From positions 1 through 5,985 of the forward strand of contig JASHUR010000017.1 of assembly GCA_030039895.1 (NCBI GenBank): a DNA stretch of 5,985 bases, in the 5' to 3' direction. The first letter of the stretch is position 1. Each line of letters begins with the position of its first letter. The position numbers were made by a program, and so were the translations under genes. This DNA is from Acidobacteriaceae bacterium. Its GTDB lineage: Bacteria; Acidobacteriota; Terriglobia; Terriglobales; Acidobacteriaceae. This document shows, one piece after another, positions 1-5,778 of this stretch. The notes beneath the pieces were generated by a model that saw only the letters and a program-made list of their open reading frames with translations, did not search any database and was not told the DNA's origin.

Positions 1-485
1 TGGCACGCGAGAACCAAAGGAAGTCCGGCCTCAAAAATGTTGAATTCCTCAAAGGCGAGATGGAGAACATTCCCCTGCCCGACAACTCGGTGGACGTGAT
101 CCTCTCGAACTGCGTCATCAATCTCTCCGCCGATAAAGACCGCGTGCTGGCCGAGGCGTTCCGTGTCCTGAGGCCCGGCGGCAGGTTTGCGGTGTCGGAT
201 GTTGTCGTGCGCGGCGAGGTCCATCCGGAGGTGCGCGAGAGCATGCTGCTGTGGGTGGGGTGCATTGCCGGCGCTCTGGAGGAACAGGAATACGCGACTA
301 AGCTACGCGCGGCCGGATTCACTGCGGTCTCGCTGGAGCCCGTGCGCACTTACCAGATCGAAGACGCGCGCCAGTTCCTCACGGAGGCGGGTGTCGACGT
401 CGATCGCATTGCGCCGCAGGTTGAGGGCAGGTTCATGAGCGCATTTGTCCGGGCCATCAAACCGGCCATCAACCCGGGCCACTAA
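1..485 (+). CDS. arsM: Arsenite S-adenosylmethionine methyltransferase ArsM, 3' part (5' end outside window)
   Basis: ArsM transfers methyl groups from S-adenosylmethionine to As(III) in the cytoplasm, giving methylated and partly volatile arsenicals. The reading frame is open from base 3, with no start before base 60, so the gene enters from the left; the ATG at 60 lies inside the methyltransferase fold. About 160 of the roughly 270-280 residues usual for the family are seen. Visible parts are the end of the Rossmann methyltransferase domain (VEFLKGEMENIPLPDNSVDV, then SNCVINLS and the RPGGRFAVSDVV strand) and the C-terminal domain. Two of the conserved arsenic-binding cysteines are present: one in SNCVINL (codon 111-113) and one in WVGCIAGAL (codon 261-263). 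The third family cysteine would lie upstream. The gene is followed after 27 bases by arsC and then acr3, which supports the assignment. Related SAM methyltransferases are the only real alternative, and the cysteine pair argues against them. Confidence 0.93.
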   Translation, partial: ARENQRKSGLKNVEFLKGEMENIPLPDNSVDVILSNCVINLSADKDRVLAEAFRVLRPGGRFAVSDVVVRGEVHPEVRESMLLWVGCIAGALEEQEYATKLRAAGFTAVSLEPVRTYQIEDARQFLTEAGVDVDRIAPQVEGRFMSAFVRAIKPAINPGH

Positions 486-504
486 GCCCACAGTCCCAGC
501 GCAT

Positions 505-511
505 AAGGAGG
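505..511 (+). promoter_or_regulatory. Ribosome binding site of arsC
   Basis: AAGGAGG lies just before two adjacent ATG codons at 513 and 516. The gap is one base to the first ATG and four to the second, so the second is the more likely start. Confidence 0.75.
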
Positions 512-515
512 CATG

Positions 516-1007
516 ATGCAAGATCACTACAACGTACTGTTTCTCTGCACCGGGAACTCGGCGCGGTCGATCATGGCCGAGGCCATCCTGAACTACAAAG
601 GCAAGGGCAAGTTCACGGCGTACAGCGCGGGCAGTCATCCTTCCGGACAGCCACGGCCCGAAGCACTTCAGCAGGTCGAATCGGCGGGACTATCGACGGC
701 CGGCCTTCGCAGCAAGTCCTGGGACGAGTTCGCTAAGCCGGGTGCTCCAAAGCTCGACTTCGTCTTCACCGTGTGCGACAACGCCGCGAAGGAGCAGTGC
801 CCCTACTGGCCGGGGCAGCCGATGACAGCGCACTGGGGTGTCGTTGATCCAGCGGCAGTCAAGGGCACTCCAGAGGAGGTTGCCCGCGCGTTCCATGACG
901 CCTTCACCATCCTTGACCGCAGAATCGGGCTGTTTCTCTCGTTGCCCCTGGCGACGCTGGAGGACATGGCGATCAAGCGTGAGATTGACGAGATAGGCCG
1001 CTCATAG
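516..1007 (+). CDS. arsC: Arsenate reductase ArsC, low-molecular-weight tyrosine phosphatase type
   Basis: This enzyme reduces arsenate to arsenite in the cytoplasm, passing oxidation along a cysteine relay that is then restored by thioredoxin or a similar thiol donor. The protein of 163 residues matches the family size. It opens with strand NVLFLC and the phosphatase P-loop CTGNSARS (CX5R, Cys11 to Arg17). The second and third redox cysteines are Cys87 and Cys95 in VCDNAAKEQCP, followed by YWPGQP. The general-acid Asp111 is in the HWGVVDPAAV motif. The spacing between the last two cysteines (seven residues) is that of the proteobacterial-style branch; Staphylococcus aureus ArsC has six. The start at 516 was preferred over 513 because of the ribosome-site spacing. 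The gene sits between arsM and acr3 in one apparent operon. An ordinary protein tyrosine phosphatase is unlikely given the two extra cysteines and the context. Confidence 0.95.
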   Translation: MQDHYNVLFLCTGNSARSIMAEAILNYKGKGKFTAYSAGSHPSGQPRPEALQQVESAGLSTAGLRSKSWDEFAKPGAPKLDFVFTVCDNAAKEQCPYWPGQPMTAHWGVVDPAAVKGTPEEVARAFHDAFTILDRRIGLFLSLPLATLEDMAIKREIDEIGRS

Positions 1008-1011
1008 GAGG
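1006..1011 (+). promoter_or_regulatory. Ribosome binding site of acr3, overlapping the arsC stop
   Basis: AGGAGG begins inside the arsC TAG stop codon (1005-1007) and ends five bases before a GTG at 1017. This ideal spacing fixes GTG as the acr3 start and suggests translational coupling with arsC. Confidence 0.8.
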
Positions 1012-1016
1012 CAACG

Positions 1017-2108
1017 GTGAAAAGAAGTCGGTTGTCATTTTTGGACCGCTACCTGACGGGATGGATCTTCGCCGCGATGGCGTTCGGCGTGGGTCTGGGC
1101 TGGCTGCTACCCGGCGTGGTGCCGATGCTGAACCGCTTCAGCGTAGGCACCACCTCCATTCCCATCGCGTGCGGACTGATTCTGATGATGTACCCGCCCT
1201 TCACCAAGGTCAGGTATGAAGAACTGCATGAGGTCTTCCGCAATAAGAAGGTGCTTGCGCTCTCTCTGGCGCAGAACTGGGTGATCGGCCCCATCCTCAT
1301 GTTTGTTCTGGCGGTGGTCTTTCTCCGCGGATACCCGGAGTACATGGCCGGACTGATCATGATCGGCCTGGCCCGCTGCATCGCCATGGTGATCGTGTGG
1401 AATGAACTGGCGAAGGGCGACACGGACTACGCCGCAGGACTGGTGGCCTTCAACTCGATCTTTCAGGTCCTCTTTTACTCGCTGTATGCGTGGATTTTTA
1501 TCACGGTCCTTCCCGCAAAGCTTGGGCTGCGAGGATCGGTTGTGAATATCTCGATCGCCGAAATTGCGCAGAGCGTTTTTATTTACCTTGGCATCCCGTT
1601 TCTTGCCGGATTCCTGACCCGTACAGTGCTGGTGCGGATGAAGGGACGCGACTGGTATGATCGCGCTTTCGTTCCGCGGGTGGGACCGCTGACCCTGGTG
1701 GCCCTGCTGTTCACGATCGTGGTGATGTTCTCGCTGAAGGGAAGCTATATCGTGCACCTGCCGCTGGATGTCCTGCGGATTGCCGTGCCGCTGCTGGTTT
1801 ATTTCGTCGTGATGTTTCTGGTGTCCTTCTACATGGGCCGGAAGCTGGGCGCGGACTATTCGAAGACGACGACACTGTCCTTTACGGCCGCCTCAAACAA
1901 TTTTGAGCTGGCCATCGCGGTAGCGGTTTCGGTCTTTGGAATCAACTCCGGAGCGGCGTTCGCGGCAGTGATCGGCCCCCTGATTGAGGTACCGGTCATG
2001 ATTTCCCTGGTGAACGTGGCCCTGTACTTCCAGCGGCGATATTTTGAGAATCCGGAGTCGGCGGCAGTGGAGCCGGTTTGCCGGGCTGTCCAGCAGAAGG
2101 AATCATAA
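1017..2108 (+). CDS. acr3: Arsenite efflux permease of the Acr3 family
   Basis: Acr3 is an inner-membrane carrier of the BART superfamily that expels arsenite, driven by the proton motive force. The 363-residue protein has the usual family length and about ten hydrophobic segments (roughly residues 15-33, 44-62, 78-103, 108-129, 138-165, 185-205, 224-241, 252-274, 290-310 and 312-336). The Acr3 signature is clear: LDRYLTGWIFAAM at the N terminus, MMYPPFTKVRYEEL, GLARCIAMVIVWNELAKGD carrying the conserved transport cysteine (Cys121), and AASNNFELAIAVAV carrying the conserved glutamate (Glu297). The start is a GTG, chosen for its well-placed AGGAGG and the alignment of the N terminus with the family. 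It is the last gene of the ars operon and is followed by a terminator-like hairpin. It is not the unrelated ArsB permease. The C-terminal 20 or so residues are polar and not conserved. Confidence 0.96.
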   Translation: MKRSRLSFLDRYLTGWIFAAMAFGVGLGWLLPGVVPMLNRFSVGTTSIPIACGLILMMYPPFTKVRYEELHEVFRNKKVLALSLAQNWVIGPILMFVLAVVFLRGYPEYMAGLIMIGLARCIAMVIVWNELAKGDTDYAAGLVAFNSIFQVLFYSLYAWIFITVLPAKLGLRGSVVNISIAEIAQSVFIYLGIPFLAGFLTRTVLVRMKGRDWYDRAFVPRVGPLTLVALLFTIVVMFSLKGSYIVHLPLDVLRIAVPLLVYFVVMFLVSFYMGRKLGADYSKTTTLSFTAASNNFELAIAVAVSVFGINSGAAFAAVIGPLIEVPVMISLVNVALYFQRRYFENPESAAVEPVCRAVQQKES

Positions 2109-2232
2109 AATATCTAATGGAATCAATGTGATATCCGGGAAATGGCTGGCGTGACGAGGCGGAAATGGGCCAAGTGGGAAACTGATGTCCGGCTCGGCGC
2201 CTGTGTTGAAATTTTTTAATTTTTCTTGCCGA

Positions 2233-2275
2233 ATGCAGGCACCCTTTTGGGTGCCAGACTGCATCTTCCTTTTTA
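2233..2275 (+). terminator. Candidate rho-independent terminator after the ars operon
   Basis: GGCACCC (2238-2244), loop TTTT, GGGTGCC (2249-2255) form a perfect seven-pair stem. An outer ATGCA (2233-2237) can pair with TGCAT (2260-2264) across a four-base bulge. The T-rich CTTCCTTTTTAA follows, as expected for a + strand terminator. On the minus strand no U-run follows the stem, so termination is probably one-way. Confidence 0.65.
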
Positions 2276-2463
2276 ATCAATAGAGGCCTGCTTCAGCGTC
2301 AGCCCATCTACGTTGTGAGTTCTCCCTAATGCACTTCGGTCTGCCTCCCTCCTCGGAGGCAGACTCACTCTTCTGCAAGACTCTAATCAATCCTACCCAG
2401 CAAATGCCTCTTGAGCGGGTCCGCAGGAATGCGGACCCTTTCGCTCTTGTGCGCCAAGACACG
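2233..2463. repeat. Cluster of three related hairpin units
   Basis: Three stem-loops follow one another: 2238-2255 (7 pairs), 2339-2364 (10 pairs, GTCTGCCTCC with GGAGGCAGAC, loop CTCCTC) and 2417-2438 (8 pairs, GGGTCCGC with GCGGACCC, loop AGGAAT). The stem sequences differ but the surroundings are alike. Each is preceded by AATGC (2232, 2328 and 2404). Units 1 and 2 share AGACT, then CTTC, then TAATCAAT after the stem. Units 2 and 3 share CTCTT, TGC and AAGAC. This looks like a degenerate repeat with unit starts 96 and 74 bases apart. The role is unknown: terminators, attenuation or a repetitive extragenic element are all possible. Confidence 0.5.
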
Positions 2464-2583
2464 AAGGCCCGGGCGAATACCTTAGAATGGCGTCATGCCG
2501 GTCTCTCCAGAATCTCCATGGCAATTCGCAACATTGACCAGCTCCTTACCGGAGTGGGCCTGACCCATGGCCGAAGAAAGCTG

Positions 2584-3543
2584 ATGGCGGCCGGGTTAGA
2601 GCGGCAGCCGCGGCATCCCATGCAGGCTACTGACTCGCGGCGCGGCGCGATGCGGCAAAGAAACCGGATTGAAGTGATCCGCTCCCCGCTGTTTGAAGAG
2701 ATTCCCTGGCTGATCAGCGGCTTCAGCACCCGCGCCGGCGGCAGGTCGACCGCGTACAACCCGGGCCAGTCTACAGGTGAGCTGAATTTGGGCTTTACGG
2801 CCGCCGACGACAGAAAGACAGTGCTGGCGAACCGCCGCCTCTTTCTGAGGCAGATTGCTGGCGATCCGGAATTTCCCATGGTTACGCTGAAGCAAATTCA
2901 CTCTTCGCTGATTCGCACGGTGAAGCGTGAGGATGCAGGAGAGGACGCCGGGCAACTAATTCATGAATATAAGGCCGACGGAATGATGACGGATGAGCCC
3001 GGTCTGCTGCTTGCGATTCAGACCGCTGACTGCATCCCCGTCCTTATTGCTGACCGCAAGCGCCGGGCAGTTGCAGCTTTCCATGCCGGCTGGCGCGGCA
3101 CCCTGAAACGCATTGTTGAAAACGGCGTGGGGCGTATGCGACTGGAGTTCGGCAGCAAGCCAAAAAATCTGGTTGCGGCCATCGGCCCCGGCATCGGCCA
3201 GTGCTGCTATGCCGTCGGCGAAGAGGTGCGCAGCGAATTCCTCTCGCAGTTCGCATACGCGCAAGAATTATTTCGCGATGTTTATGATTCCGACCCGGTG
3301 CGGGAGAAGTATCCGCTGCTGTTTATGACTGCGCGCGCTCCGGGTCACAGCGATATGGGTCCCAGTCTGCATCTTGACCTGGTTGAGGCGAACCGGCGTC
3401 AGCTTCTTGACGCGGGGCTTAAGCCGGAATCGATCTCAGTAGCAGGCCAATGCACCAGTTGCCACAACAGCCGCTTCTTTTCTTACCGGGCTGATCATGG
3501 CTTCACCGGGCGCATGCTCTCAGTGATCGGAGTGAGGGATTGA
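2584..3543 (+). CDS. pgeF: PgeF/YfiH (laccase-domain, formerly polyphenol oxidase) family protein
   Basis: The family is known from YfiH (peptidoglycan editing factor, which prevents L-serine entering the peptide stem in place of L-alanine) and from purine-nucleoside-acting relatives (YlmD, human LACC1/FAMIN). The exact substrate here cannot be told from sequence. The fold signature runs from IEVIRSPLFEEIPWLISGFS onwards. The three metal/active-site residues are His in TLKQIHSS (His106), Cys in QTADCIPVL (Cys150) and His in AFHAGWRGT (His167). AIGPGIGQCCYAVGEEV and the closing QCTSCHNSRFFSYRADHG are also typical. The frame is open from an ATG at 2329, but that would add 85 residues with no family match and would run through two hairpins. 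ATG 2584 is preceded by purine-rich GAAGAAAG; 2518, 2620 and 2650 are other choices, and 2650 would give the shortest usual-length protein (297 residues). Function family is sure, start is not. It converges on the HU-like gene. Confidence 0.9.
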   Translation: MAAGLERQPRHPMQATDSRRGAMRQRNRIEVIRSPLFEEIPWLISGFSTRAGGRSTAYNPGQSTGELNLGFTAADDRKTVLANRRLFLRQIAGDPEFPMVTLKQIHSSLIRTVKREDAGEDAGQLIHEYKADGMMTDEPGLLLAIQTADCIPVLIADRKRRAVAAFHAGWRGTLKRIVENGVGRMRLEFGSKPKNLVAAIGPGIGQCCYAVGEEVRSEFLSQFAYAQELFRDVYDSDPVREKYPLLFMTARAPGHSDMGPSLHLDLVEANRRQLLDAGLKPESISVAGQCTSCHNSRFFSYRADHGFTGRMLSVIGVRD

Positions 3544-3618
3544 ACGGGATGAGCAATTGCGCACTACCTGGGGATAGTGACAGGCCTGCATGATGCTCAG
3601 GCAAGAGCCTGCCGTGGC
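3544..3618. other. Convergent spacer with nested inverted repeats
   Basis: The 75 bases between the pgeF stop and the HU stop contain GCCTG/CAGGC elements that can pair in more than one way: CAGGC (3598-3602) with GCCTG (3607-3611) across AAGA, and GAGCC (3605-3609) with GGCTC (3616-3620). An eight-base direct repeat GCTCAGGC occurs at 3595 and 3617. A CACTA/TAGTG pair lies at 3562-3579. None is followed by a T-run, so a bidirectional terminator is possible but not shown. Confidence 0.35.
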
Positions 3619-3915
3619 TCAGGCTTGCGCAGCTTTCTCACCGGGATTCACGAGGTCGCGCAGTTCTTTACTGGGCTTGAAATAAGGAACACGCTTCGCA
3701 GGGACATCGACCTTTGCCCCGGTCTTGGGGTTGCGACCGATGCGCGGCTTACGCTGACGAATGCGAAAGCTTCCAAAGCCGCGTATTTCAATCTTATCGC
3801 CAGCCTTCAATGCGCCGATGACAGCGTCAAATATGGTATCGACAATGACTTCGCCGTCGCGCCGGGTAAGATCGCCTAATTGCGTTACTTCCTCTACGAG
3901 TTCTGCCTTTGTCAT
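3619..3915 (-). CDS. HU/IHF-family nucleoid DNA-binding protein
   Basis: This small basic protein bends and packs DNA as a dimer in the nucleoid. It has 98 residues, the normal length. It starts MTKAELVEEVTQLGDLTRRD (helical dimerisation part, residues 1-40), then KIEIRGFGSFRIRQRKPRIG (the family signature, about 41-60), then the arm tip RNPKTGAKVDVPAKRVPYFK with the DNA-intercalating proline at position 63, then SKELRDLVN. The frame stays open upstream to 3993, but those residues are not family-like; the ATG at 3915 gives the standard N terminus and has a GGAG (minus strand, bases 3929-3926) ten bases before it. HU and the IHF subunits cannot be separated with certainty here; the RNPKTG arm and the C terminus suit either. 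It stands alone, convergent with pgeF. Confidence 0.95.
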   Translation of the reverse strand: MTKAELVEEVTQLGDLTRRDGEVIVDTIFDAVIGALKAGDKIEIRGFGSFRIRQRKPRIGRNPKTGAKVDVPAKRVPYFKPSKELRDLVNPGEKAAQA

Positions 3916-4384
3916 GGTGAGCGTGCTCCGAAATGAGGTTAACCCTTTTTTACAATAGTAGATGCGGGATTTTTTCCGCGCGGTGCGCCGCAATGCAATT
4001 TTTGCAGCCTGAGTGACGCACCCCGCTCCCTGCGGTTAAGGATATGATACCGAAAGATTTCCGCCAAAATACAGGCTGTGGATGTGGTGAAAATCGGCTC
4101 AAGCATTCTTCTGCATGTCCAAAAATAAGCAGGCGCGCTTCGGCGCAGCGCCAGCAAAAGCTGCGCGTTGCGCTGATATCAGGCGATGAAACGCTGAAGT
4201 GATGGTTGTGGATGACGGCTCAGAGGACAGCAAAGAGGCGATTGTGAAAGCGATTGCAAAGCAGCATCGTTGTATTTGTGTGTTTTGTAACGGCGAGAAT
4301 CGAGGCAAAATCTACAGCGTTAGCAGAATCTCGCCAGTACAGCACACCCTCTGATCGAAGGTGCACAGTCTCGAAACGCGCAGC
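3916..4384. other. Long non-coding stretch upstream of the HU-like gene
   Basis: About 470 bases with no intact gene on either strand. It is AT-richer than its surroundings near 3940-4000. Visible items are a palindrome GGTTAACC (3937-3944), an inverted repeat TGCAA-TTT-TTGCA (3994-4006), a TATGAT hexamer (4043-4048) without a convincing -35 partner, a 7-pair inverted repeat GCGCAGC/GCTGCGC (4143-4149 with 4160-4166), and a glycosyltransferase-like remnant listed separately. The HU promoter should lie within the part nearest 3915; AT-rich minus-strand candidates around 3952-3960 (TATTGT, TACTAT) lack a clear -35. Confidence 0.5.
4190..4327 (+). pseudogene. Remnant of a family-2 glycosyltransferase gene (probable)
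   Basis: The + strand translation reads NAEVMVVDDGSEDSKEAI and, 17 residues later, NGENRGKIYSV. This fits the start of GT2 enzymes of the dolichyl/polyprenyl-phosphate sugar transferase kind, where an E-V-x-V-V-D-D-G-S strand that binds the nucleotide sugar is followed about 30 residues on by N-R-G-K-G-Y-S-V. A TGA stop (4187-4189) stands directly before the match, the usual N-terminal strand with PAYNE is absent, the glycine after GK is replaced by isoleucine, and nothing GT2-like follows; a TGA closes the frame at 4352-4354. No ribosome site precedes the GTG/ATG at 4199/4202. I infer a decayed fragment of about 46 codons. A chance resemblance or a short expressed peptide cannot be excluded without a search. 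Confidence 0.45.
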
Positions 4385-4630
4385 TCAGGAAGCCAGCGGG
4401 TGCTGGATGGGCGTTGTCGTCCGCACTTCGCGCTTCAAGACTGTCTGCACGCCTTGATTGGTCATTTCAAGTCGAAGTGTTTTGGAACACGTGCCACAGA
4501 GCCAGAAGTGCTCCATGCGGCGGATCGACTCGCCGTTGTCGTTTTCTTTCGTTTCAAAAACGAAGATCCGGCCCTCGCGCAGATAGCGGAGTGGTTTGCC
4601 GCAGTTCGGATTTGCGCAGTGTTTGACCAT
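4385..4630 (-). CDS. Small zinc-ribbon protein of unknown function
   Basis: An 81-residue protein whose sequence reads as a single zinc ribbon: Cys5 and Cys10 in HCANPNCGKPL and Cys45 and Cys48 in HFWLCGTCSKTL, a CX4C and a CX2C pair 34 residues apart. Between them come LRYLREGRIFVFET and RRMEHFWLC, which I recognise as a recurrent pattern in short hypothetical proteins of acidobacteria; this is memory, not a search result. The last 20 or so residues are basic (VLKREVRTTTP) and probably variable. The ATG at 4630 is preceded, seven bases away, by GGAG on the minus strand (bases 4641-4638), which supports this start. The gene is alone and divergent from the proline dehydrogenase gene. Metal binding is inferred from the cysteine pairs; no catalytic motif is seen, so a nucleic-acid or protein-binding role is the most that can be suggested. 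Confidence 0.82.
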   Translation of the reverse strand: MVKHCANPNCGKPLRYLREGRIFVFETKENDNGESIRRMEHFWLCGTCSKTLRLEMTNQGVQTVLKREVRTTTPIQHPLAS

Positions 4631-4706
4631 TGCATTTCTCCAGGCGGTTTACAGCGTAGCATTGTTCAGTTACGTTGCTTGTTAAGATGCCCGCTTCGCG
4701 CACGTG

Positions 4707-4736
4707 GTTATATGATTTTCTCGAATTGATCTGCAA
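4707..4736 (-). promoter_or_regulatory. Possible sigma-70-type promoter of the zinc-ribbon gene
   Basis: On the minus strand TTGCAG (4736-4731) and TATAAC (4712-4707) stand 18 bases apart, 77 bases before the ATG at 4630. Both hexamers are four or more matches to the consensus, in an AT-rich patch within GC-rich DNA. Not proven. Confidence 0.35.
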
Positions 4737-4739
4737 TTC
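4723..4739. promoter_or_regulatory. 17-base inverted repeat, operator-like
   Basis: GAATTG (4723-4728), spacer ATCTG, CAATTC (4734-4739) form a perfect dyad. It covers the possible -35 element of the zinc-ribbon promoter and lies between two divergent genes, as a repressor site would. It is followed by a run of eight T at 4742-4749. The regulator is unknown. Confidence 0.35.
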
Positions 4740-4851
4740 AATTTTTTTTCGTACGTGCCGCCGCTCTGCTTATGGTCGCGCTGTGCGACAATAGGCAGTT
4801 CGGCCTGAAAACGGATTTCGCCGATGGCCTGCCAGTTCAATCACGATCGCA

Positions 4852-5778
4852 ATGCCTATTCTACGCTCCGCCTTTATCGCCCTGTCACGTAATGAAGCCT
4901 TGCGTCATTTTTCTGAGCGTTCCGCGATGGGACGCCGCATGTCCTCCCGGTTCATTGCCGGCATGGAGATCGAGGACGTCCTCCGTGCAGCAGAATCCAT
5001 GCAGAATCAGGGGATCGCTTCCACGCTCGACAGTTTGGGAGAGAACGTAAGCACCCCGGAGCAGGCGCGCAACTCCGCTGAAATCTATCACCGGCTGCTG
5101 GATGCCATCGACAAGCGCAAACTGAACGCCAATGTGAGCGTGAAGTTGACGCAGATGGGCATGGACCTGGGCCATGACCTTGCTGGTGAGATCGTCTCCG
5201 GTCTTGTGGATCACGCGGTCGCGATTAACAGCTTTGTTCGTATCGACATGGAAGGCAGCGAGTACACGCAGGCGACCATTGATCTGGTGCGGGCGCTCCA
5301 CGCCAAACCGGCAAACCGGGGTCATGTGGGGATTGTGATTCAGGCGTATCTGTATCGGAGCGCAGATGATATTGCCGCGCTGATTGCGGGCGGCATCCGG
5401 ATACGGCTGTGCAAGGGCGCTTACAAGGAACCGGCGAGTGTGGCGTTTCCCGAGAAGACCGATGTGGACGCCAACTTCGTGCGGCTGACCCGGACGCTGC
5501 TGGTCAGCGGCATCTACCACGGCATTGCCACGCACGACGAGGCCATGATTGCCGCGGCCAAGCGCTTTGTGAAAGAGAAAGCGATTGAAAAGAGCAGCTT
5601 CGAGTTCCAGATGCTCTATGGCATACGGCGCGATCTGCAGCGCACACTTGTAGCCGAGGGCTATAACGTGCGCGTCTATGTGCCCTTCGGCGCAGAGTGG
5701 TACCCGTACTTTATGCGGCGGCTGGCGGAGCGACCGGCTAATGTGCTGTTTATCGCCAAAAACATGCTGAAGAAGTAG
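4852..5778 (+). CDS. Monofunctional proline dehydrogenase (PRODH)
   Basis: This flavoenzyme oxidises L-proline to delta-1-pyrroline-5-carboxylate, passing electrons to the membrane quinone pool; it is the first step of proline breakdown. The 308-residue protein has the length of the stand-alone enzyme, without the aldehyde dehydrogenase half of PutA. The FAD-binding barrel motifs are in order: NVSVKLTQMGMDLG (Lys98), VRIDMEGSEYT (Asp132), QAYLYRSADD (Gln164), IRLCKGAYKEP (about 184-194), IATHDE (His228), FEFQMLYGIRRDLQ (Glu251) and YVPFGAEWYPYFMRRLAERP with the paired substrate-carboxylate arginines (289-290). The ATG at 4852 is the only reasonable start: the frame is closed by TAG at 4792 and no ATG lies between. 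No clear Shine-Dalgarno sequence precedes it. A pyrroline-5-carboxylate dehydrogenase gene is not in the window. Confidence 0.96.
   Translation: MPILRSAFIALSRNEALRHFSERSAMGRRMSSRFIAGMEIEDVLRAAESMQNQGIASTLDSLGENVSTPEQARNSAEIYHRLLDAIDKRKLNANVSVKLTQMGMDLGHDLAGEIVSGLVDHAVAINSFVRIDMEGSEYTQATIDLVRALHAKPANRGHVGIVIQAYLYRSADDIAALIAGGIRIRLCKGAYKEPASVAFPEKTDVDANFVRLTRTLLVSGIYHGIATHDEAMIAAAKRFVKEKAIEKSSFEFQMLYGIRRDLQRTLVAEGYNVRVYVPFGAEWYPYFMRRLAERPANVLFIAKNMLKK

Noticed and set aside
1107..1757. Minus-strand frame of 216 codons inside acr3
   Set aside because: It is low-complexity and rich in His, Gln and Arg, as expected for the reverse complement of a membrane protein gene; acr3 is unmistakable.
2495..2560. 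22-codon frame starting MPVSPESPW, a possible leader peptide before pgeF
   Set aside because: No ribosome site, no amino-acid bias of the kind used in attenuation, and ordinary length for a chance frame.
3916..3993. 26-residue N-terminal extension of the HU-like protein
   Set aside because: The family starts at MTKAEL, a GGAG lies before the ATG at 3915, and the extension is merely an open stretch through the leader.
4043..4048. TATGAT as a -10 element for a + strand promoter
   Set aside because: No -35-like hexamer at 16-18 bases upstream and no intact gene downstream on this strand.
4078..4128. The + strand reads VDVVKIGSSILLHVQK, recalling the N terminus of glutamate 5-kinase (ProB), near a proline gene
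   Set aside because: Only about nine residues match, the frame ends at once at TAA, and nothing else of the kinase is present. Chance is the simplest reading.
4361..4729. Long + strand frame of 122 codons opposite the zinc-ribbon gene
   Set aside because: It is the antisense shadow of the minus-strand gene, whose cysteine motifs, start codon and ribosome site make that strand the coding one.
4772..5050. + strand frame of 92 codons ahead of and overlapping proline dehydrogenase
   Set aside because: It overlaps the conserved N terminus of the enzyme in another frame and shows no family pattern.
4885..5535. Minus-strand frame of 216 codons inside proline dehydrogenase
   Set aside because: Antisense shadow of a gene whose catalytic motifs are all in place.
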